From NCBI RefSeq assembly GCF_003260265.1, contig NZ_QITQ01000005.1:1-64000 (forward strand): a stretch of DNA of 64,000 nucleotides, written 5' to 3'. A program made the position numbers and the translations under genes. The notes beneath the pieces are model-generated. The model saw only the letters and a list, made by a program, of their open reading frames with translations, was not told where the DNA came from and did not search any database. This document shows positions 8,616 through 20,416 of this stretch, one piece after another; position 1 is the first letter of the stretch, and each line of letters starts with the position of its first letter. Source of the stretch: Roseovarius amoyensis. Its GTDB lineage: Bacteria > Pseudomonadota > Alphaproteobacteria > Rhodobacterales > Rhodobacteraceae.

Positions 8616-9764
8616 TCAGACCGGTGAATAAAGGCGCTCACGCGCGCCGGTCATGTCCGCAAGGCCAAGCTGGCCCATATTGGCCAGCAGGTCGGCCCGC
8701 AGGATCGCCGCCAGATGCGCAGGCCCCGTGGCCCCCAGCGCCGCCAGCGCATAGTGCCAGCCGCGCCCCATCATCGCCATGTCGGCGCCAAGCGCAAAGG
8801 CCCGCAGGATGTCGAGCCCGCCCTCTATCCCGCTGTCAAAGATCAGCGGCAACGCGGTGGCGGCGCGGATCGCCGGCAGCATCTCGATGGCGGTCGGCGC
8901 GCCGTCGAACTGCCGCCCGGCATGGTTCGAGACCCAGATCGCATCCGCGCCCTCGGCCTCGATCAGCCGGGCGGCGTCAGGATCCAGCACGCCCTTGACG
9001 ATCAGCGGCCCCTGCCAGTGCTCGCGCAGCCATCGCAGATAGCCCAGGTCGGGCGCGGTGCGCAGCAGGTATCCGGCATGCGCGGTGGACGACAGGCCGC
9101 GCGTCGCCGGTGTGTAGTCGTCGATCAGCCGCATCCGCGGCATGCCCCGCCGCGCCATGCCCCAGGTCCAGGCCGGCCGCATGGCAACCTGCGCCAATAG
9201 GCGCGGCGTCAGGCGGGGCGGTTGCGTCAGGCCCGAACGTTGCAGGCGTTCGCGCCGGCTGGCGACGGGAACATCCACCGTCAGCACCAGCGTGCCGAAC
9301 CCGGCGGCGCGCGCCCGGTTCAGCATGTCGGCGCGGATTTCGGGGTCGCGCGGCGGGTAAAGCTGGAACCAGCCATGCGCGCCCACCGCATCGCGCAGGT
9401 CCTCGGGCGTGCGGCTGGCCACGGTCGACAGGCAATAAGGGATGCCCGCCTGAGCCGCCGCGCGCGCCAGGATCGGTTCGGCGTCGGGCCAGATCAGGCC
9501 CGACATGCCCACCGGCGCGATACCGACGGGCAGGCCAAAGGTTTCGTTCAGAAACCGCACCTCGGTCGTCGCCTCTATCTCGCCCGCCAGGGCGCGGGGC
9601 AGCAGTTGCACCCGGTCGAGCGCGGCGCGGTTGCGCGCGGCGGTGGTCTCGGCCCCGGTGCCGCTGTCGAGGAATTCCCACACAAAGCGCGGCAGGCGCG
9701 CGCGGGCACCGGCGCGCAGATCGGCAAGGGCGGGATAGCGGGCAGCAAGGTTCATGCCGGCCAT
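8616..9764 (-). CDS. FMN-dependent alpha-hydroxy-acid oxidase/dehydrogenase
   Basis: Member of the L-lactate dehydrogenase (LldD) / glycolate oxidase / mandelate dehydrogenase family, oxidising a 2-hydroxy acid with FMN in a TIM barrel. The 382 residues contain the substrate-binding and catalytic block VSNHAGRQFDGAP (catalytic H281, R284; the usual motif is SNHGGRQL), an active-site Lys in LIVKGVL (K257) and the FMN phosphate region FDSGIEGGLDILRAFALGADMAMMGR. The substrate cannot be told; L-lactate is the commonest. It lies 118 bases upstream of pyc in the same direction, so lactate-to-oxaloacetate co-expression is possible but not shown. Confidence 0.88.
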   Translation of the reverse strand: MAGMNLAARYPALADLRAGARARLPRFVWEFLDSGTGAETTAARNRAALDRVQLLPRALAGEIEATTEVRFLNETFGLPVGIAPVGMSGLIWPDAEPILARAAAQAGIPYCLSTVASRTPEDLRDAVGAHGWFQLYPPRDPEIRADMLNRARAAGFGTLVLTVDVPVASRRERLQRSGLTQPPRLTPRLLAQVAMRPAWTWGMARRGMPRMRLIDDYTPATRGLSSTAHAGYLLRTAPDLGYLRWLREHWQGPLIVKGVLDPDAARLIEAEGADAIWVSNHAGRQFDGAPTAIEMLPAIRAATALPLIFDSGIEGGLDILRAFALGADMAMMGRGWHYALAALGATGPAHLAAILRADLLANMGQLGLADMTGARERLYSPV

Positions 9765-9801
9765 TTGCCGCCAGCGTGGCGGTATTGTCCAGTGACCCGT
9801 C

Positions 9802-10515
9802 TCAGTGCCCGCCGATCAGGATATCCCCCGCCAGCCCCAGCGCGAAACCGGCAATGGCGGCCATTGGGGGCGCCAGCCGCTTTTCCAGCCGTACCTGCGG
9901 GGCGATATCCTGGAACATCAGGAACAGGATGCCCCCGGCGGCGGCGCACATGATCGCGCCGGTGGTCTGCGGCAGGTCGGCCAGCAGGAAATACCCCGCC
10001 AGCGTCGCCACCGGCCCCACAAGGCTGAGCAACAGAAAACTGCGCAAACGGCGGTCGGGGCGGGTGTCGGGGCCGGGCGTATCGGCCTCCCGATAGGCGT
10101 TGAAACCCTCGGGCAGGTTCTGCAGGCCGATCATCAGCGCCAGCAGCGGCGCATCGCCCGGCCGCGCAGCAAAAAGCGCGCCCATCGCCAGCGCCTCTGG
10201 GGTGAAGTCGCTCAGCATCGCCAGCATCTGCGCGCGCTGCCCCTTTCGCCGGGCCGTCCACAGGTCGAGCGCCGCCATCGCAACCGCGCCAATCCCCAGC
10301 CAGAAAATCGGCCACAGCCCCGGCAGATTGTCCGCGCCCTGCGGCACCAGCACCAACGCCACCGCGCTGAGCAGCGCACCGGCGCCAAAGGCGATGACGC
10401 TGTGGCGCAGTTCGGTATCCAGCCATCGCGGAGAGATCGTTTCATACCGCGCCAGCCAGCCGCCGAGCGGGATCATCGCGCCGGCGAAAGCTGCGTAAAG
10501 GAGCATCTCGATCAT
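9802..10515 (-). CDS. ZIP-like integral membrane protein (divergent metal transporter)
   Basis: About eight hydrophobic segments in 237 residues with the ZIP-family outline, including DFTPEALAMGALFA and LQNLPEGFNAYRE, which align with the conserved HN-x-PEG metal site of ZIP zinc/iron permeases. The His of that motif is Gln here, and the TM5 HExPHE site is represented only by QDIAPQV, so metal selectivity is doubtful. The ATG at 10515 is chosen; the frame extends ten codons upstream and has another ATG three codons downstream. It is divergent from the helicase gene, from which 107 bases separate it. Confidence 0.65.
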   Translation of the reverse strand: MIEMLLYAAFAGAMIPLGGWLARYETISPRWLDTELRHSVIAFGAGALLSAVALVLVPQGADNLPGLWPIFWLGIGAVAMAALDLWTARRKGQRAQMLAMLSDFTPEALAMGALFAARPGDAPLLALMIGLQNLPEGFNAYREADTPGPDTRPDRRLRSFLLLSLVGPVATLAGYFLLADLPQTTGAIMCAAAGGILFLMFQDIAPQVRLEKRLAPPMAAIAGFALGLAGDILIGGH

Positions 10516-10622
10516 GTCAGCGTCGATAGCTCGGCCCGGGGGCAAAGGAAACCCGGAACGAGTCTGAACAAAGGGCGAACATGGTCTTTCCCTTGTCGGC
10601 GTCCCGCGCTATCGTGCCGGGC

Positions 10623-12968
10623 ATGAACAGCTCCGACGAAACCGACGCCTTCGAGGGCGCGAGCCTTGCCGCGCAGGCCATGGCCGCGCGACCTGCCCCC
10701 TATCTCGACGGGCTCAACCCCGCCCAGCGGGCGGCGGTCGAGGCACTGGATGGCCCGGTGCTGATGCTGGCCGGGGCCGGCACCGGCAAGACCCGCGCGC
10801 TGACCACGCGGATGGTGCACCTGTTGGCCACCGGTCGCGCCCGCCCGAATGAAATTCTCGCCGTGACCTTTACCAACAAGGCCGCGCGCGAGATGAAAGA
10901 CCGCGTTTCCGGCATGCTGGGCGAGCGGGTAGAGGGGATGCCCTGGCTGGGCACCTTTCATTCGATCTGTGCCAAGCTGCTGCGCCGGCATGCCGAACTG
11001 GTGGGGCTGAAGTCGAACTTTACCATCCTCGACACCGACGATCAGTTGCGCCTGCTCAAGCAACTCGTCCGGGCCGCCGGGATCGACGACAAGCGATGGC
11101 CCGCGCGCCAGCTTGCCGGTGTCATCGACAACTGGAAGAACCGTGCCTGGACGCCCGACAAGGTGCCGGTGGCCGAGGTATCTGCCTATGACGGCAAGGC
11201 GGTGGCGCTTTATGCCCAGTACCAGGCCCGTCTGGCGGAACTCAACGCCGTGGATTTCGGCGACCTGCTGTTGCACATGGTCACGATCTTTCAGACCCAT
11301 GATGATGTGCTGGCGCAGTATCAGCGCTGGTTCCGCTATATCATGGTGGACGAATACCAGGATACCAACGTCGCCCAGTACATGTGGCTGCGGCTGCTGG
11401 CGGCGGGGCATCGCAACATCTGCTGCGTGGGCGACGATGACCAGTCGATCTATGGCTGGCGCGGCGCCGAGGTGGGCAACATCCTGCGGTTCGAAAAGGA
11501 TTTTCCCGGCGCGCACGTGGTCCGCCTGGAACAGAACTATCGCTCGACCCCGCATATCCTGGCGGCCGCGTCGGCGGTGATTTCGGCCAATGCCGGGCGG
11601 CTGGGCAAGGAGCTGTGGACCGAGGCCGAGACCGGCGAAAAGGTGCGCCTGATCGGCCACTGGGACGGCGAGGAAGAGGCGCGCTGGATCGGCGAAGAGA
11701 TAGAGGCGATGGGCACCGGCACCCGCGGGATGCGGCCTTTCTCGCTGGACGAGATCGCCATTCTCGTGCGTGCCAGCCATCAGATGCGCGCGTTTGAGGA
11801 CCGGTTCCTGACCATCGGCCTGCCCTATCGCGTGATTGGCGGCCCGCGTTTCTATGAACGCCGCGAGATACGCGACGCGATGGCCTATTTCCGGCTGGTG
11901 GTGTCACCCGGCGATGACCTGGCATTCGAGCGGATTTTCAACACCCCCAAGCGCGGGCTGGGCGACCGCGCGCAGCAGACCATCCAGGGGCTGGCGCGCG
12001 AAAACGGCGTCAGCCTGGTCGAGGGTGCGCGCCTTGCGGTTCAGACCGGCGCCATCAAGGGGCGCGGCGGGGGCGAACTTGCTCGTCTGCTCGATGGGCT
12101 GGATCGCTGGGGCCGCATGGCCGGCGATGGCGAGGTCAGCCATGTCGAACTGGCCGGGATCGTGCTGGACGAGAGCGGTTACACCGGGATGTGGCAGAAC
12201 GACCGCACGCCAGAGGCGCCGGGCCGGCTGGAGAACCTCAAGGAACTGGTCAAGGCGCTGGAGGAATTCGAGAACCTGACCGGGTTCCTGGAACATGTCA
12301 GCCTGATCATGGACAACGACGCTGGCGCCGACGGTGAAAAGGTCAGCGTGATGACCTTGCACGCGGCCAAGGGGCTGGAATTCCCGGTCGTGTTCCTGCC
12401 GGGGTGGGAGGACGGGCTGTTCCCCTCGCAGCGGTCGATGGACGAAAGCGGCACAAGCGGGTTGGAGGAAGAGCGCAGGCTCGCCTATGTCGGCATCACC
12501 AGGGCCGAGGAGGTGTGCACCATTTCGTTCGCTGGCAACCGCCGTGTTTTTGGCCAGTGGCAGAGCCAGATGCCGTCGCGCTTTATCGACGAACTGCCGG
12601 TCGAGCATGTCGATGTGCTGACGCCGCCGGGCCTTTATGGCGGCGGCTATGGCGCGGCCGCGCCAGGCGGCGGCGGGATCGAGGCGCGCGCGGCGTCGGT
12701 GGACGGCTACAATTCCCCCGGCTGGCGGCGGTTGCAGGCGCGCGCGGGGCAGCACACGGTCTCGCAGCCCGCAAAGTCAAAGCCCAGCGTGATCGACGCG
12801 CAGGCGATCAGCAGCCACACCGTGGGCGAGCGCGTCTTTCACCAGAAATTCGGCTACGGCGCGATCACCGGGATCGAGGGCGACAAGCTGGAAATCGAGT
12901 TCGAGAAGGCCGGCACCAAAAAGGTGGTGGCGCGGTTCGTGACCGGGGCGGACGACATACCGTTCTGA
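10623..12968 (+). CDS. uvrD: UvrD/PcrA-type ATP-dependent DNA helicase
   Basis: Superfamily 1A 3'-5' DNA helicase acting in nucleotide-excision and mismatch repair. The 781 residues show all motifs in order: I (GAGTGKT, 51-57), Ia (VTFTNKAAREM), II (DEYQDTN), III (GDDDQSIYGWRGA), IV (LEQNYRST), V (VMTLHAAKGLEFPVVFLPGWEDGLFP) and VI (EERRLAYVGITRA). The C-terminus has the PcrA/UvrD Tudor-like segment GERVFHQKFGYGAITGIEGDKLEIEF. I start at the ATG at 10623; codons from 10581 onward are open but not conserved-looking. It is probably monocistronic. Confidence 0.95.
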   Translation: MNSSDETDAFEGASLAAQAMAARPAPYLDGLNPAQRAAVEALDGPVLMLAGAGTGKTRALTTRMVHLLATGRARPNEILAVTFTNKAAREMKDRVSGMLGERVEGMPWLGTFHSICAKLLRRHAELVGLKSNFTILDTDDQLRLLKQLVRAAGIDDKRWPARQLAGVIDNWKNRAWTPDKVPVAEVSAYDGKAVALYAQYQARLAELNAVDFGDLLLHMVTIFQTHDDVLAQYQRWFRYIMVDEYQDTNVAQYMWLRLLAAGHRNICCVGDDDQSIYGWRGAEVGNILRFEKDFPGAHVVRLEQNYRSTPHILAAASAVISANAGRLGKELWTEAETGEKVRLIGHWDGEEEARWIGEEIEAMGTGTRGMRPFSLDEIAILVRASHQMRAFEDRFLTIGLPYRVIGGPRFYERREIRDAMAYFRLVVSPGDDLAFERIFNTPKRGLGDRAQQTIQGLARENGVSLVEGARLAVQTGAIKGRGGGELARLLDGLDRWGRMAGDGEVSHVELAGIVLDESGYTGMWQNDRTPEAPGRLENLKELVKALEEFENLTGFLEHVSLIMDNDAGADGEKVSVMTLHAAKGLEFPVVFLPGWEDGLFPSQRSMDESGTSGLEEERRLAYVGITRAEEVCTISFAGNRRVFGQWQSQMPSRFIDELPVEHVDVLTPPGLYGGGYGAAAPGGGGIEARAASVDGYNSPGWRRLQARAGQHTVSQPAKSKPSVIDAQAISSHTVGERVFHQKFGYGAITGIEGDKLEIEFEKAGTKKVVARFVTGADDIPF

Positions 12969-13160
12969 GGGGCACGCCCCGGCGCGGAAACAAGGCGCGC
13001 TATGCGCGCCGCCGCGCATCGCCGGGCCGCCCCCACGGCACGGCGATTTGGCTGGGCTCGGTGCCACGCCCAATGGGTGTTCGGACATGGCTGGCATAAA
13101 CCGCACCTGTTCCGACCTCGGTTCGCCGCGCCGCGGCCCGCCGATGCGCGGGCGCAAATG

Positions 13161-13184
13161 AAAACGGCCGGGTTTCCCCGGCCG
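13161..13184 (-). terminator. Rho-independent terminator after katG
   Basis: Read on the minus strand, an 8-bp GC stem (CGGCCGGG/CCCGGCCG, 13165-13184) with a 4-base loop is followed by TTTT at 13164-13161, 28 bases beyond the katG stop. Confidence 0.75.
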
Positions 13185-13211
13185 CTTCTTGTGTCGCGAT
13201 TACCTTGCCGC

Positions 13212-15482
<2,271 letters not shown>

Positions 15483-15531
15483 CTAACCCGTCATCGCCGG
15501 TGGCGCGCAAGCATCCGTTCCCCCTCATGCA

Positions 15532-15544
15532 TAGAATCATTCTA
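15532..15544. promoter_or_regulatory. Palindrome in the katG-oxyR control region
   Basis: TAGAATCATTCTA, a perfect 13-base palindrome in the AT-rich part of the 216-base divergent region, 146 bases from the katG start. It is a candidate OxyR half-site pair or core-promoter element; inferred from position and symmetry only. Confidence 0.4.
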
Positions 15545-15571
15545 ACAGATGAATTTGATAATTGATATTTG

Positions 15572-15595
15572 GATTATGTGATCAACGTGATAATC
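15572..15595. promoter_or_regulatory. Candidate OxyR operator next to the oxyR start
   Basis: Inverted repeat GATTAT-N12-ATAATC ending seven bases before the oxyR ATG. LysR-type regulators bind inverted AT-rich half-sites and often repress their own gene from such a position. Spacing and location fit autoregulation. Confidence 0.5.
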
Positions 15596-15602
15596 TGAAG
15601 TT

Positions 15603-16514
15603 ATGGCGAACATCACTCTCAAACAGATGAAGTATTTCGAGGCGCTGGTCAGGCACGGCCATTTCGGTCGTGCCGCGGCGGCCTGTTCGATCTCTCAGCC
15701 GGCGCTGTCGGTCCAGATCCGGGAGCTGGAGGCGGAACTGGGCGCGCCGTTGTTTGAGCGTGGTGCGCGCCGGGTGCGGCTGACCGCGCTGGGCGAGGAT
15801 GTGGCCCAGCGGGTGCGCGCCATCCTGGGCGCGGTCGAGGAACTGGGCGATGTTGCCCGCGCGGGCGGGCAGGGGCTGTCCGGGCGGCTGCGGCTGGGGG
15901 TGATCCCGACCATCGGGCCATACCTGTTGCCGCGGGTTATTGCGGCCCTGTCGCAAGCGCATCCGGAAATCGAATTTCACGTGCGCGAGACCCTGACCGA
16001 ACGCCTGATCGGCGAGATGCTGGATGGCCGGCTGGATACTGCAATCGTCGCGCTGCCGGTGTCGGAACGCACGCTGGAAGAGGTGCCGCTGTTCGAGGAA
16101 AGCTTTGTTTTGGTACGTCCGGCGCAGGACGCCGGCAAGCCGGTGCCCGATGCCGAGGATCTGCGCGAAATGCGGCTGCTGTTGCTGGAGGAAGGGCACT
16201 GTTTCCGCGACCAGGCGCTGTCGTTTTGCAACCTGCGCACCGCCTCCCCGCGCGAGGCGCTCGACGCCAGTTCGCTGTCGACGCTGGTGCAGATGGTGGG
16301 CGCCGGGGTGGGGGTGACGCTGATCCCCGAAATGGCGGTGCCGGTCGAGACCCGTTCGGCCGATGTGTCGATCACGCGTTTTCGCACGCCCGAACCGACG
16401 CGTACAGTGGGCATGATCTGGCGGCGAACCAGCCCGCTTGCGCCGCAACTGCACCGCTTGGCCGATGTGGTGCGCGATGCCGCGTTGGCCGAGCGGGGGC
16501 CGGGCTTGGCGTAG
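15603..16514 (+). CDS. oxyR: Hydrogen-peroxide sensing regulator OxyR
   Basis: LysR-family transcription factor of 303 residues. The N-terminal helix-turn-helix is FGRAAAACSISQPALSVQIRELE. The redox loop GHCFRDQALSFC carries the two cysteines that form the sensing disulfide in OxyR (C200 and C209 here, C199/C208 in E. coli). This separates it from ordinary LysR proteins. It probably activates the divergent katG under peroxide stress and controls itself through the repeats upstream. The 3' end faces tamB across an intergenic palindrome. Confidence 0.94.
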   Translation: MANITLKQMKYFEALVRHGHFGRAAAACSISQPALSVQIRELEAELGAPLFERGARRVRLTALGEDVAQRVRAILGAVEELGDVARAGGQGLSGRLRLGVIPTIGPYLLPRVIAALSQAHPEIEFHVRETLTERLIGEMLDGRLDTAIVALPVSERTLEEVPLFEESFVLVRPAQDAGKPVPDAEDLREMRLLLLEEGHCFRDQALSFCNLRTASPREALDASSLSTLVQMVGAGVGVTLIPEMAVPVETRSADVSITRFRTPEPTRTVGMIWRRTSPLAPQLHRLADVVRDAALAERGPGLA

Positions 16515-16541
16515 CGCATTCAGTCGCAAGAGCCTTTGTGC

Positions 16542-16593
16542 GCCCCGGGCTCGACCCGGGGCCTTTGTAACCTGAAGGTCGAGGCCCCGGGGC
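16542..16593. repeat. Long intergenic palindrome, copy 2
   Basis: Left arm 16542-16563 starts GCCCCGGGCTCGACCCGG; the right arm (16577-16593) pairs imperfectly with it. It is closely related in sequence to the perfect palindrome at 4971-5033 and lies between the convergent ends of oxyR and tamB. Two copies in one window suggest a dispersed REP-like family. Confidence 0.65.
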
Positions 16594-16669
16594 GGGAACG
16601 AGCCAGAGTCTTGTGAGGAACGGAACTGGTGTCGCAAAAAGCCAATGTTTCGGTCTGCAACGACAGGCC

Positions 16670-19600
16670 CTAGTAATCCCGTTCAAAGAAAATCCCCAAC
16701 CCGGTATCGCCGCTGTTGCTGGCGCTGCCCTTGACCGTGATCGACGGGGTCAGGTCGAGGTTCAGGTTGATCTCGTTGTTGCCCTCGCTGTCGGCGGTCA
16801 CCTCGGAATAGAGCTTGTCCGAGATATAGGCGCCGGCGCGGAACTGGGTTGCGCCCTCGTCGGTCGAGGTAACGTCGAAATCGCTCAGCCCCAGCGCCCC
16901 GCGCAGCTGCCCGGTCAGCCCGCCCGACCCCTTGCCCGACAGCGTTGCCACGGCGCTGATCATCTGTGCGGCCTGAAAGGCAGACATCTTGTCAAAACTG
17001 CGCCCGAACAAGAGTTGGGCAAGGATTTCCTCCTGCGGCAGGTCGGGCGACGAGGTAAAGCTGATCTCGGGATCGCTGGCGTATCCCTCGAGCACGATTG
17101 AGATGCTCAGATCGTCGGATTCGGTCTGCGCCACGAAGCGCAGCCACGGGTCCAGGCTGCCGCGCAGGTCGATCTGCCCCTCGGTCAGGTCCAGCCGCTT
17201 GGTCAGGATATCCATGCGGCCGCGGATCAGGTTAAAGACCCCGCTGGCGGCGACGTCGGCGGTGGTGCCGCCCAGCCGCAACCGGCCGCCCAGTTCGGCA
17301 TCAAGGCCCCGACCGCGCACAAAGATGCGGCTGGGCGCGTCGATGGTCAGGTCCAGCGGATAGGCGACGGCGGGGGCGGGGCGGCCGGTTTCGATCAGCC
17401 CGGCGCGGCGGCGGGTTTCGGTCACCGCCGCTGATGCACCGACATGCCGGATCGGCGGCATGGCGCTGAGCGATCCACCCCCACCCGAAGGCACTCGCAG
17501 TTCGGTCTGGCCAAGCTGCAACGCCCCCGAAATGCGCGCCCCGCCCGCCAGCGGGCCGTCGATGCCGACGCGCCCGTCAAGCGTGGTCTGAAACAGCGCC
17601 GGGTCGGCCACGCCCAGCCGGGTCAGCCGGGTTTCCAGTGCCGCCGCAAAGGGCGCCGCCAGCCCGACCGACCCGGTGGTGCGGAACTGCCCGCTGCGGC
17701 CGGTGTCGCCGGTGATGTCCATCTGCGCCTGCCCGCCGCCCAGCCTGACAGTGCCGGTCAGGTTGCCGATAGCCGAGGCCAGCGATGGCATCGACACCCG
17801 CGCGCCGGTGATGCTGATCTCGCCCGTCAGCGCGCCGATCCCCGGCGCGCCGTCAAGGCGCAGGTCGAAACGCGCCGGCCCGGCGATGGAACGCGGTGCG
17901 ATGATGCTATTGGCCAACGCCAGCGGGGCCTGTCCGGTGGCGCTCAGCGCCAGGGATTGTCCGAACTCTGCGATCTGCCCGCCGATCCGGGCCGAGGTGC
18001 CGCCGGGCCCGCTGAAGCCGAGGTCGACCGCGACCGTTTCGCCTAAATTGTCGACAAAGGTCAGCGTGCCATCCAGCCGTGCCGGGCCGTTGATACCCGG
18101 CGCAAGGTCGCCCAGATCGGCCAGGTTCAGGGTCAGCTGAACCGGCTCGCCCTCGGCCGGTGCAGCGGCGGTCATGGTCACGCGGGCGGCGTCGAGGTTC
18201 AGCCGCTCGATCACCACCGGGCCGCCGCCCCAGGCCAGGCGCCCATCCAGCGCCACGTTGCCACCGGTCAGCCGGTCAACCTGCGCGATCCCGGTGCGCA
18301 GACCGCTGGTATCCAGCTTGATGTCGCCTTTCAGCTTTCGCCCGGCGATCTCGCCCGTGCCCTCGATGCTGAGGTCGGCCGATCCGGCCAGCGGCCGCCC
18401 GGTGAGCGCGGCAAAGTTCGACAGGTCCGTGGCGCTGAGGCTCAGCCGCCCCTGTGCCGGCAATGCCGCATCCGCGGTGTCGATCGTGCCCTCACCCGTC
18501 AGGGCGGCGCCCGCCGCGTTGACCCTGAGGGCGGAAATCCGCAACGCGCCGCCAGCCTGCCATGCCAGCCCGGTCTCTATATCCGCCGGGCCAGACAGGC
18601 GCGGCTCTGCCAGCGACAGGTCAGTAAGACGCGCGGTCAGGTTCAGCGTGCCGTTCTGCCCGTCAAGCCGGCCTGCCGCCTCGGCCCCCAGCGCGGGGGT
18701 GGTGATGTTCAGGCTCTCCACCTCGATGCCCCTGGTGGTGCGCCTTGCGGTCAGGTTCAGCGTGCCGCGGCCCGACAACAGCGGGTCAAGCCGTGGCGTG
18801 CCGGTTTGCAGATCATCGGTCGTGGCGGCAACCTCGATATCGAAATCGCCACCCAGCAGGCTGCCGCTGCCCAGCACCGTGGCGTCGGCTGCGCCGGCGA
18901 TGTCGCGCCCGGCAAGCGCTGAGAAACGTGCAAGATCGCCAATCGAGAGCTTGGCAAAACCGTTTTCCACCGCCAACCCCTGCGCCAGGTCGCCAACCGT
19001 GCCGGAGGCCCTGACCGAGGCATCATTGCTGGTCAGGGTCATCCGCTCGACAAGCAGCGGCGCGCCGGGTTGCCAGGACAGCGTCATCGCCCCTTGCGGT
19101 GCGGTTCCCAGCGCGCGGGCCAGCGCCGGGTCAATATGGCTGACCTGCCGGGCGGCAAGAACGAGGTTGGCGCGCAGGCTGTTGGGGGTGGCGCGGGTGA
19201 TGGTGCCTTCGCCGCCGATGCGGGCCTCTCCGATGCCAAGGCCGCCGCTTTCCAGCCCGCTCAGCCACAGGTCGGCCTGCCATGTCTCGCCCGCCGAGGC
19301 GTCATAGCTGGCCGAAAGCCGCGCCTCGTCGATGAAGGTCGCCTCACCCGAAACCGGCAGACGCAACCGCCCGTCGCCGCCCACCCGCCCGCTGAGGTCA
19401 AAACGTTCGGGCCAGCCCTCTGCGCCCAGCGCCAGCGCCCCGGTGAGGGCCAGCGCCCCGGTTTCCAGCCGCAGGCGGTCTATCCCGACACGCCCCCCGC
19501 TCAGGGCCTGACCGGACAGTGCCAGCGTCGCGCTTTCGCCGAAGAAGGGGTGCAGGTCTTTGGTGACCAGCGGCCGCAGATCGCCCTGCAGGTCGGCGGA

Positions 19601-20416
19601 GAAACCATAGCCCTCTGTGCCGTCCGCGCCGATGTCTGCGATGCTGATCGCGCCGCCCAGTCGACGGGCGCCATCGGATTGCAGCGACACCTGCGCCTCG
19701 AAATCCGAAAGTGGCGCGTCGCCCGCGACCTGCAGCCGCAGCGCCGGCAGGCCGGGGATGCGCAGCGTGCGGGCCACCAGCCCGCCTGCCGCCTCGTCGA
19801 AATCCAGGTCGATGCGCAGCACGCGCGTGGTGTTGTCAAACCCGGCATCGAGCGTCAGCCGATCATCGCGCCCCACCCGGCGGATCTCCAGCGCGGCGTC
19901 GCCCGCGCCACCGGCCAGTTCCAGCCGCCCCTCTGCCGACAGCGTCGCCGCCTCGCCCAGCACAGCCTCGCCCAACTGCACCGTCTCGGCGTCGATCTTG
20001 CCCACCGAAACTGACACCGGCAGCTCGGGCAGGGCAAAGCCCTGCGCGGCGGCATCGTCGGGCGTCAGCCGGTCGTCGGGTTGTGGCAACCGGTCAAGCG
20101 TGATTGTGGCGGCCGACAGTTCGGTCACCTCCAGCCGGCCGGCCAGTAGCGCGGCGCGCGACCAGTCCAGCGTCGCATCCTCGATCGTCAGCCAGATGCC
20201 ATCGCCATCGGCGATGGTCATCCGTTGCAGCGTCGCGCGCGACGACAGCGCGCCGCGAAAGCCGGTGATCGTCACCTCGCGCCCGGTGCCGGACAAGAGC
20301 CCCTCTATCTGGTTTTCGAGAAAGGTCTTGTCGGCCTCGGCCTGCGTATCGGCGTCCTGCGCCGCCGCCGGCAGGGCGGTGAGGGCCAAAAGGGCGATGA
20401 TCCGCAACACTCGCAT
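16670..20416 (-). CDS. tamB: Translocation and assembly module protein TamB
   Basis: Very large periplasm-spanning protein anchored in the inner membrane, working with TamA in outer-membrane protein assembly and probably lipid transport. It has 1248 residues: an N-terminal signal-anchor (VLRIIALLALTALPAAAQ), more than 1000 residues of repetitive beta-rich sequence typical of AsmA/TamB proteins, and the conserved C-terminal TamB (DUF490) domain ending with an aromatic-terminated beta strand GDTGLGIFFERDY. The start overlaps the tamA stop by one base (TGATG), indicating translational coupling. Confidence 0.93.
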   Translation of the reverse strand: MRVLRIIALLALTALPAAAQDADTQAEADKTFLENQIEGLLSGTGREVTITGFRGALSSRATLQRMTIADGDGIWLTIEDATLDWSRAALLAGRLEVTELSAATITLDRLPQPDDRLTPDDAAAQGFALPELPVSVSVGKIDAETVQLGEAVLGEAATLSAEGRLELAGGAGDAALEIRRVGRDDRLTLDAGFDNTTRVLRIDLDFDEAAGGLVARTLRIPGLPALRLQVAGDAPLSDFEAQVSLQSDGARRLGGAISIADIGADGTEGYGFSADLQGDLRPLVTKDLHPFFGESATLALSGQALSGGRVGIDRLRLETGALALTGALALGAEGWPERFDLSGRVGGDGRLRLPVSGEATFIDEARLSASYDASAGETWQADLWLSGLESGGLGIGEARIGGEGTITRATPNSLRANLVLAARQVSHIDPALARALGTAPQGAMTLSWQPGAPLLVERMTLTSNDASVRASGTVGDLAQGLAVENGFAKLSIGDLARFSALAGRDIAGAADATVLGSGSLLGGDFDIEVAATTDDLQTGTPRLDPLLSGRGTLNLTARRTTRGIEVESLNITTPALGAEAAGRLDGQNGTLNLTARLTDLSLAEPRLSGPADIETGLAWQAGGALRISALRVNAAGAALTGEGTIDTADAALPAQGRLSLSATDLSNFAALTGRPLAGSADLSIEGTGEIAGRKLKGDIKLDTSGLRTGIAQVDRLTGGNVALDGRLAWGGGPVVIERLNLDAARVTMTAAAPAEGEPVQLTLNLADLGDLAPGINGPARLDGTLTFVDNLGETVAVDLGFSGPGGTSARIGGQIAEFGQSLALSATGQAPLALANSIIAPRSIAGPARFDLRLDGAPGIGALTGEISITGARVSMPSLASAIGNLTGTVRLGGGQAQMDITGDTGRSGQFRTTGSVGLAAPFAAALETRLTRLGVADPALFQTTLDGRVGIDGPLAGGARISGALQLGQTELRVPSGGGGSLSAMPPIRHVGASAAVTETRRRAGLIETGRPAPAVAYPLDLTIDAPSRIFVRGRGLDAELGGRLRLGGTTADVAASGVFNLIRGRMDILTKRLDLTEGQIDLRGSLDPWLRFVAQTESDDLSISIVLEGYASDPEISFTSSPDLPQEEILAQLLFGRSFDKMSAFQAAQMISAVATLSGKGSGGLTGQLRGALGLSDFDVTSTDEGATQFRAGAYISDKLYSEVTADSEGNNEINLNLDLTPSITVKGSASNSGDTGLGIFFERDY

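Noticed and set aside
9768..9790. Hairpin CCGCCA-GCG-TGGCGG between the hydroxyacid oxidase and ZIP-like genes
   Set aside because: Short stem with no T-run on either strand; not supported as a terminator.
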